Both the position numbers and the translations under genes were made by a program. Under the pieces are notes generated by a model. That model worked only from the letters and a program-made list of their open reading frames with translations, ran no database searches and was not told the DNA's origin. From Linum tenue (taxonomy: Eukaryota > Streptophyta > Magnoliopsida > Malpighiales > Linaceae), in assembly GCA_946122785.1 (NCBI GenBank), contig CAMGYJ010000009.1, forward strand, positions 31,407,633 to 31,471,632: DNA of 64,000 nt, read 5' to 3'. Positions 57,237 through 64,000 of the stretch are shown one piece after another; the first letter of the stretch is position 1, and each line of letters opens with the position of its first letter.

Positions 57237-58932
57237 ATGGAGGATTTGCAGCAGGGGAAACTAGTCGTCGGAGCTTTCGTTGCCATCGTTGCAGCGTCGA
57301 TCATGGCGTTCTGGTTGATGAAGAAAGGCAACAACAAGAGACGACAAACAGCCCCATTGCCACCCGGCCCACGCGGATTGCCAATAGTCGGGTACTTGCC
57401 ATTTCTAGGCACCCATCTCCATAAGAGCTTCACAGAGCTTGCCCGAGTTTATGGCCCAATCTACAAGCTTTTGCTCGGACACAGAATCTACATCGTGATT
57501 AGCTCACCGTCGCTGGTCAAACAAGTCCGCGACCACGACGTAACATTCGCAGATCGAGATCCCCTCATTGCTCCCAAAATCCTTACCGCCGGCGGGAATG
57601 ACATTGCTTTCTCCTCCTACGGCACCGAGTGGAGAAAGCTGCGGAAGGTCTTTGTACGAGAGCTAATGAGCAGCGCCCGGCTCAATGCTTCCTACGTGCT
57701 GAGAAAGCGGTATGCCGAGAAGGCTATTAAGGATGTGTACCAGAAGACAGGTAAGGCTCTGGACTTTGGGCAGTTGACGTTTATGATCATATCGAACACT
57801 GTTCTTAGCATGCTATGGGGTAGCACGACACATGGAGAGGAAGGTGAGAAGTTGTTCACGCAGATCCGAGAAGTAGCAGGTGAATCCATGGTGCTACTAG
57901 GGATGCCAAACATCTCCGACATGATTCCAGCACTCGCCCGGTTTGACCTGCAGGGGATGGAGAGAAAAAGCCAGGAGACATTTCGGAGGTCGGATAGAAT
58001 TCTGAGCTCCATAATCGAGGAGCGGCGGAAACTAAGGGAAAGTGGAGACATCAACAGCCTCGGCAAAGAGGCGAAAGACCTTTTGCAAGTCCTACTAGAC
58101 CTCAACAACCATGGAGATTATGCTGCTGAGTCATCAATTACAGACAACCAACTCAAAGGCATTCTCATGGTTAGTGCACCTGAACTTTGCTAAAGCTTCT
58201 CAATCAAAATGAAGGAGGTAACAGAAAAGATTACTTAAGCATATACCGATGAATAATCTATCATTGTAACAGGATTCCATCATCGGCGGAACGGACACAA
58301 CATCGACCACAATAGAGTGGACGATGGCAGAGCTGATGCAACATCCAGACGCAATGCACAAAGTACACAAAGAGCTTGACGAAGTAGTAGGAAGAGGCAA
58401 TGTCGTGGAGGAGTTCCATCTCCCCAGATTACACTACCTAGAAGCGGCTATCAAGGAGACATTCCGACTGCATCCAACCCTGCCTCTGCTAGTGCCGCGA
58501 TGCCCTACCGAAGACTGCCAAATAGGTGGATACACCATTCCTAAGGGAGCCACCGTGTTCATCAATGCTTATGCAATGCACAGGGATCCACAGCTCTGGG
58601 ACAGTCCTCTGGAGTTCAGACCAGAGAGATTCCTAGACGTGAACGCTGCCAAGTTGGATTACATGGGGAACAGTTCTCAGTATTTCCCGTTTGGGACGGG
58701 TAGAAGGGTCTGCGCAGGGATTCCCATGGCCGAGAAGATGCTCAATTACATTCTAGCATCACTGCTCCACTCATTCGAATGGAAGCTAGCTCATGGGTCG
58801 ACAGAGGTGGATTTGACAGATAAATTCGGAATCGTTGTTAAGTTAGAGAAGCCATTAGTTCTCATCCCTACACCAAGGCTAGCCAATCCAGAGCTATACA
58901 ATAGCAAGAAACCTACTGAAATCAATTCATGA
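57237..58932 (+). CDS. CYP706-type cytochrome P450, intact
   Basis: Exons 57237-58169 and 58273-58932 join in phase to 530 residues. It is a haem-thiolate monooxygenase anchored in the endoplasmic reticulum, taking electrons from cytochrome P450 reductase. Visible features: membrane segment 8-28, proline hinge PPGP 42-45, I-helix GGTDTT 316-321 with the conserved Thr, K-helix ETFR 373-376, RPERF near 427-431, haem loop FPFGTGRRVCAG 449-460 with Cys 458. The single intron after residue 311 is the position common in A-type P450 genes and matches the neighbour exactly. Blocks such as LPPGPRGLPIVGYLPFL and YGPIYKLLLG resemble CYP706. The substrate cannot be read from sequence. It is the divergent sister of the disrupted gene at 46083-56202. 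Confidence 0.95.
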
Positions 58933-59690
58933 ACTGCTGCCTATTGCAATATCATCTACTGAGTGAATGCAAGTTCAGTTACTTGGGGAAAGTACTCAAT
59001 TAATTCAGTTAGCAAGAGAGAATTGGAACCCAGAAAGCCTATCTTACTTTCATTATATCATAAGATATATACACGAATTTAGACATGGAGCATTGCTCTA
59101 TACCGCTAGGAGGTAGGGTGTATAGAGCTAGGAGGTAGCTAAGAAGTTATGGAAGATTACAGAGCTTCATGAGCAGTTAATGTTATCTGTCTGCTCATGA
59201 ATGTTATCTGTCTCTCATCAATAATTAACAGATTCCAATTAATTCAACAAAATGAAAGAGAGACAGAGCTCTGGATCCATTCCATCAATGGAGTTGTCCA
59301 TTCAAGGCATCCAGATTCGCAAAGAGAAACGCAATGGCTATCATGTGTTTTGCATCAGTTAGATATTCACAATAGCATATAACTTACCCTTCTCTCTCTC
59401 TCTCTCTCTCTCTCTTGTCCATTCTTATCTTCATCAGAGCAACTATTTCTCCTGTTGCTATCTCACGAGCAATGTAAACTTGACTGCAAGAAGAAGAGAA
59501 TAACACGAAGCTAGAATCAAGTTTCTGTCAAGAATTAAAAGTTTACAACATCAGGAATCTCGAATACTGATTGCTCCCTAAGGAATTTGAGAAGCCATAG
59601 AAACAAGCAAGAACTAAAACTAGAAAAGCATATTTTGCAACAATGAAGTGGTACTGCATTATAGATTGTTGCTGTACCAATAAAATACCC
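58933..59690. other. Spacer downstream of the P450 gene
   Basis: 3' UTR and spacer with a CT microsatellite. No supported gene. Confidence 0.5.
59390..59415. repeat. CT microsatellite
   Basis: A run of about 13 CT dinucleotides, uninterrupted. Confidence 0.95.
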
Positions 59691-59775
59691 AAAGGTGCAA
59701 TCTCCAATTCGCTCCAACTTCTCAAAGTCATCAACAGTTGGGGATCCCCATGAAGAAAACTCGGTTCCTTGAGAA
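59690..59775 (-). pseudogene. Fragment resembling the N-terminus of a CDKC kinase
   Basis: On the minus strand a frame reads SSWGSPTVDDFEKLERIG followed by DCTFG. This resembles the start of the kinase domain of plant C-type cyclin-dependent kinases (WGS..VD.FEKLE.IGEGTYG). A donor-like GT follows CTTTGG. The Gly-rich loop is altered, and no further kinase exon is seen downstream. It is a short isolated piece, so the assignment is tentative. Confidence 0.35.
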
Positions 59776-60243
59776 TCTTTTCACTTCTTCCTCATCTTCT
59801 CCCTCCTGTTGTAATTTTCCCAAAACCCTAAAGTAACAAAAGGTCCAAACAAAATTGGGAGAAATTTGGAGTTTAGCAGTAAGAAGAGAGTCGGCCAGAA
59901 GTTACCTGTGCCGAAGCCACGAAGAAAGACAAGACAGAAAACGCAGCAGCTTTCTCGGTTGCCCCTTTGTCGGAAGCAACCATGGCCAAAAGAAGCTAAA
60001 GACACGATCAGGACTCCAGAGTCAGTCGCGAAGAAGATTTCAACAGAGAATTCGAGCCGCAGTCAGGAAGGATACCTTATTGAAGGGTAAGGTAGGCAGA
60101 AAGAGTGGAAATGACTGGTCGAGGCAAAGTGCGGAGTAACTGCCGGAACTGGCGTCCGGCTCTAGCGTCTGCCGTCTCTTCTTCGCCGGAAGGACTGCCC
60201 GCAATTGACAGTTCACCGTCGACTTGAGGGATTCAATCGTCAA
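59731..60243 (-). CDS. Possible small gene of unknown function (3 exons)
   Basis: Exons 60243-60076, 59995-59906 and 59805-59731 have plausible splice sites and each is a multiple of three, giving about 110 residues: a Lys/Arg- and Ser-rich N-terminus, a middle part MVASDKGATEKAAAFSVLSF and an acidic-to-basic end finishing FFMGIPNC. I do not recognise it. The last exon overlaps the kinase-like fragment in another frame, so at most one of the two readings is likely to be meaningful. Confidence 0.3.
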
Positions 60244-60285
60244 ATAGCGGTGGCGGGAGATACTGGTTTGGACTTTGGAGGATTC

Positions 60286-60630
60286 GAACTAACCATTTGG
60301 TCCTAATAACTCGAGTTGTTGGGAAAGGGATAGTTAAGCCTTTTAACCTCTTATACGCCCCCTCAAACGAAAGCCGATGCCGAATTGTGGATTTTTACGG
60401 TTTGCACAGGTTGAATCCTTGTGCTGCCAAACCACGAGGCTTTAGTTTGCACAGGTTGGACATACCATTCCTTGTGCTAAACGAATTGGCATGAAATGGG
60501 GGTCGTTATGAGGATTCGAAACCATGACCTTTCGGTTCTAGGCTCTGATACCATGTTAGCGAACTAACCATTTGGTCCCAATAACTCGAGTTGTTGGGAA
60601 ACGGATAGTTAAGCCTTTTAACCTCTTATA
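60286..60630. repeat. Direct repeat with copia primer-site-like sequence
   Basis: Two 70-bp copies (60286-60355 and 60561-60630) begin GAACTAACCATTTGGTCC and differ at two positions. Between them, GCTCTGATACCA at 60542-60553 is the reverse complement of TGGTATCAGAGC, the initiator tRNA-Met primer site of copia-type elements. It is probably a small LTR retrotransposon remnant on the minus strand. Confidence 0.5.
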
Positions 60631-60671
60631 GATTCAGTAGCTTCAAAATACCAAACTAATTATTTCAACAA

Positions 60672-61827
60672 GGTTAATATATTTGTAGTCCAAACTTTTC
60701 CAATATTTAACATTCTGATTCATGGTATCAATCATGAACTAACCATACATTTTACTAATTTGGCCAAACTCGAAAATTGACAGTTAGTTTTAACGGTCAA
60801 CTCACCACGATATCGCCCAATCAGCATAAATAAACTTAAAAAATTCTTAAATTTCATATAATTCCTAAAAATTATTATGATTGAATTATAAATTAAAACA
60901 AAATTGAAAAAAAAATCATAGGGAGACTTCGCCCAACCGCTCCTCGAACATCCTTCTTCCTTCGAATTCGGCCGCCCTTTCCCCTCTTCCTCCACATCCA
61001 CTATCGAAAACAAGAAGAGAACGACGATAGGGGAATTTTCGGGTGGATTGGAGGATAGCTCTTTAGCATCAAGATCTGTTGGCCGCTTCAACTTCTCTGA
61101 CGAGCCTGCCTTAAAGCCTGTCGCTCCCTGGGGTTCTCCCCGAGGGCGACGACAAAACCTCCTTCATCCCTGATTTCTCCAAAGTCGTTATCCCCAATCT
61201 CGCTCTCAAAACCACTCTCCTTAACTTGTGCGATAGCCACTCCATAAGCCCTCTTAAACCCCTCAATTACTCAACGACGGAAACCATTATCAGGGCCTAG
61301 GAACAAAATGGAGCATTTGAAGAAATAGGGGAACCCCAATTTGAAGGAAAACAGAAGAGCCATTGAAATAGGGGAAACCCAATTTGCAGAAAAAGGGAAC
61401 CCCGATTTGGTGAACATAGTAACTCAAACTCGCATTTGAACGAGCTCGAAGGAATTCATTAGTAGCTCCGTCGACATTAGTTGGCCGCTTCATCAGTGTT
61501 GAGATCGAGTGTGGGGAGCGCTGGATGGGAATTAGGGTTTATGTTTCTCAATTTTTTTCATTTTAATTTTTTAATTTAATTATAATATTTTTAGGGATTA
61601 GGTGGAATTTAGAAATTAATTTTGTAAGTTTATTTATGCTAACTGAGCAATGACATGGCGAGTTGACCATTAGTCAACGGTTTTGACCGTCAAAAGTAAC
61701 GGTTAACTGTTGTGTTTGGCCAAATTAATAAAGCGTAGTGTTAGTTCGGGCTACGATGTTAAATACTTAAAGGATTGGCCAGGATGTTAAATGTGAAAAA
61801 AGTTCGGGCCAGGCAAATATATTAACC
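60672..61827. mobile_element. Pack-MULE-like element carrying a U-box gene fragment
   Basis: Ends GGTTAATATATTTG and its near inverse CAAATATATTAACC are flanked by TTTCAACAA (60663-60671) and TTTCAAACAA (61829-61838), an imperfect 9-10-bp duplication. Both arms are related to those of the foldback MULE at 45489-46011 (TTTGGCCAAA, TTTTAACGGTCAACTC and GGCCAGGATGTTA blocks). Between the arms, at about 60920-61300 and to about 61500, lies GC-richer sequence that includes a host gene piece. It has no transposase. Confidence 0.7.
61159..61299 (+). pseudogene. Captured U-box E3 ubiquitin ligase fragment
   Basis: The frame reads SFIPDFSKVVIPNLALKTTL then LNLCDSHSISPLKPLNYSTT, ending near ETIIRA. 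The IPN.AL..T..NLC core followed by P..PL.Y is characteristic of the C-terminal half of the plant U-box domain (PUB proteins). The start of the U-box and the rest of any PUB protein are not present, so it is a fragment carried by the surrounding MULE. Confidence 0.6.
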
Positions 61828-61838
61828 GTTTCAAACAA

Positions 61839-63495
61839 CGAAAAATGTTTTCCCATAAATATTTTATTTAAAAAAACCAAATTAACCAAATTAAAAAAAT
61901 ATTTTTCAATATACTGTACAAATAAACAAATTGGGTCACATACACACCCCACTTAATGTCGACCAAAAATCTAATTGGGATGAGAGAACCCCAATTCGTA
62001 TTTTCCTCTCTAGAAAACCTTTTTTTTATGGACTCTCTAGAAAACCCTTTTGTTGGACGAAATAAGCGATTGCACAATCCGTGTTGATAAAAATGGAAAG
62101 AGAAAGAAAAGGAAGGTGTTTAGCTTAGCAGAATTCGTTTTTGAGATTGTCTTCCTTATGGAGATGGAGAAGTCAGAAGTGCAACAATGGCTATAAAGCT
62201 ATGCAGGGTTAAATATAAAAGTGGCCACTGAACTTGGCTATATAATGCAACTTGAACACAAAACTCATAATTGATACAACTAAAGCACTCAACTGGCCTA
62301 CATAATACAAAGTAGTATTTCTGTCATTCCCGTTAAGACACTGTTAAATTTCTCCGTTAAATTGTTGATGTGGCTTTTATAGAATGATAGCTTGGAGGGC
62401 CACGCAAGACTAAGGGCTGAGTCAGCATTAGGAATTAGGTTTTTGTAGGTTTAAACTCTTGTATCCCTTGCTTATGTTGAACGGATTAGTTGCAGAGAAG
62501 ACTAAACGACACTTAGAGCAAAAGAAGGGGTCGAACCCGTACCTTCCATTGCAGGGGACCAGTGCTGAACGTCCTATTTCCTCATGCCGCTTGATAGACC
62601 AATCTTGAAACAGGAAGCTTCAGAACCATATTATGGTGAGTCTGCATCCTTTAAGGTCATATAATAAGAAATGAATCGCTATTTGCCGCTCTAATATTTA
62701 CTATTTACCGCCCATAGTTTCATAACATAAGACGATTTTGCCCTTCTTCTAACTAAACCCTAAACCTATCTTGCCTACCCTCTCATGACCCGACCCCTCC
62801 TCCCACAATCGCCGCCGACCAACCTCCTCCGTCATCCCACAACCGGCATCGACCAACCTCCTCCTCCCGCAACCGGCGACCTGGTCCCGCCGCCTCATCC
62901 CTCACTCCCCCACTCACAAATAGCTGACGCGGAAGAGAAAGGATCTCGTCGCGGGTGGTGTCGTCGCCGTCGAAGAAGGAGCTCGCCGTGCGGACGGGGA
63001 GGACGGTCCGACGATGGCTTACGGACGGGGTCCGCCAACCGGCGTCGGACGGCAACCGAAATCCCTTGTCGGACTGGATCCGAATTCCGGCGTCGGACGG
63101 TTTTTTTTTCTTTCCGAAAATCATTTTTTGAATTGTTAATTATTTATTGAGTAATTAAATAGTTAGATTGTTTCAAATATTTATAAAATCTTATAATTAG
63201 GCAACGGAAAAAGGGAGAGTTTTAAGGAAAGTTTGATTCTTTCGTAGATATAGTTTTGGTATTTTTTTTTAGCGGTGGAATATATAAATAGATGAGTTTT
63301 TATGGTAAAATTTGAAGGGAGATTTTTAAGGCATATTGATTTTTCCGTTTATATAGTTTTGGTAGAATTTTTTTATTTTGGTTGACATCCGAAAAAAATT
63401 CCTTAATTATTTATTGATTTGTATTTTTTACCCGTAAAAGGTTTCACTGACTATTTTTTGGGTTTGATTGATCGAAGAGTCATTTGGGGCAGAAA
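61839..63495. other. Intergenic spacer with repeat-like stretches
   Basis: No supported gene. AGGGTTAAATATAAAAGTGG near 62207 resembles MULE termini. Near 62527 GGGGTCGAACCCG resembles a tRNA T-arm but the rest of a tRNA is absent. The GC-rich block 62785-63060 has frames open on both strands with low-complexity composition. Two similar sequences (near 63205-63255 and 63315-63370) share GATTTT...TATAGTTTTGGTA. Confidence 0.4.
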
Positions 63496-64000
63496 TAAAG
63501 GAGTTTGTTGTGTTAAATAATTATAAAACAATAATAATCATTTAATAATACCAATTAACCTAATAACATACGTCTAATTGTATATAAATATTAAATTAAA
63601 TAATTATAGAATACCAAACTTTCCCTAATTAACTAATGATTGTAATTCTCTAATAAGGGCCGAATAGACTTCCTCCCAGATAAGACAATGACCGACATCT
63701 AATTCTATTTCTCTAATTAACAATCTGAAAATTTCCTTAATTAAAACACATTAAAATTCTAATAAATTCGTTTACACAAAATAAAAGAAATCAACGTCTA
63801 ATTCCCAAGTCTAATTCCATTTCTTTTATTGGTTAGATGAGCTAAAGGAGTTTGTTGTGTTAAATAATTATAAAACAATAATAATCATTTAATAATACCA
63901 ATTAACCTAATAACATACGTCTAATTGTATATAAATATTAAATTAAATAATTATAGAATACCAAACTTTTCCTAATTAACTAATGATTGTAATTCTCTAA
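63496..64000. repeat. Two copies of an AT-rich repeat, 347-bp period
   Basis: 63496-63653 recurs at 63843-64000 with one visible substitution. The offset is 347 bp and the second copy runs into the window edge, so this may be the beginning of a longer tandem array. Confidence 0.8.

Noticed and set aside
62520..62600. tRNA gene suggested by GGGTCGAACCCG
   Set aside because: No cloverleaf could be completed by eye; likely tRNA-like remnant in a repeat.
62783..63150. GC-rich open frames on both strands near the right end
   Set aside because: Low-complexity composition, no domain, no splice structure; likely repeat-derived.

Overview
The window is nuclear DNA from a flowering plant, most likely a eudicot. 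Small-exon genes with GT-AG introns are interleaved with Ty1/copia Sireviruses, an L1-type LINE, hAT, PIF/Harbinger-like and Mutator-like elements, and AT-rich spacers. Recognisable host genes are plant-type: CML13/14 calmodulin-like, copper amine oxidase, cytosolic ribosomal protein S13 (uS15), maspardin-like hydrolase, a C2H2/NYN-domain protein and two CYP706-type cytochromes P450. All calls were made by eye. I cannot name the species.

Layout. 1-5.5 kb: two coiled-coil protein genes of unknown function, one on each strand. 5.5-12.2 kb: a decayed Sirevirus that lost its 5' end, with gag-pol, an extra 3' ORF, several polypurine tracts and a 3' LTR. 12.2-16.3 kb: AT-rich spacer with an hAT-type MITE (8-bp TSD) and a roughly 1-kb PIF/Harbinger-like element ending about 100 bp upstream of the CML13/14-like gene. 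19.0-21.6 kb: five-exon copper amine oxidase on the minus strand. 23.1-25.2 kb: relic copia element, into which a 6.4-kb L1-type LINE (25.2-31.6 kb, minus strand, 13-bp TSD) has inserted. The LINE has lost the catalytic palm of its reverse transcriptase. 32.6-34.0 kb: intact four-exon RPS13 gene. 35.1-37.8 kb: maspardin-like gene with several lesions. 38.6-43.6 kb: C2H2/NYN gene split by a non-autonomous LTR element whose LTRs carry a GC-rich minisatellite; 247 bp of the gene are duplicated on both sides of the element.

44.5-46.0 kb: hAT MITE and Mutator-like foldback element. 46.1-56.2 kb: a minus-strand CYP706-type P450 gene cut open at the first codons of exon 2 by a complete, apparently very young Sirevirus. 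The Sirevirus has 802-bp LTRs that I see as identical, TSD AACGT, an uninterrupted gag-pol of about 1,394 residues and a 340-residue extra ORF. 57.2-58.9 kb: an intact, divergently oriented CYP706-type P450. 59.5-61.8 kb: a possible small gene, a CDKC-like kinase fragment, and a Pack-MULE-like element carrying a U-box ubiquitin-ligase fragment. The last 0.5 kb holds two copies of a sequence with a 347-bp period.

There is no operon-like cooperation between the host genes; what connects the region is repeated transposon traffic. The most interesting points are the extra ORF kept downstream of pol in both Sireviruses, together with repeated AGGGGGAG tracts; the young insertion that breaks one of a divergent P450 pair; and the complex, microhomology-marked junction in the C2H2/NYN gene.
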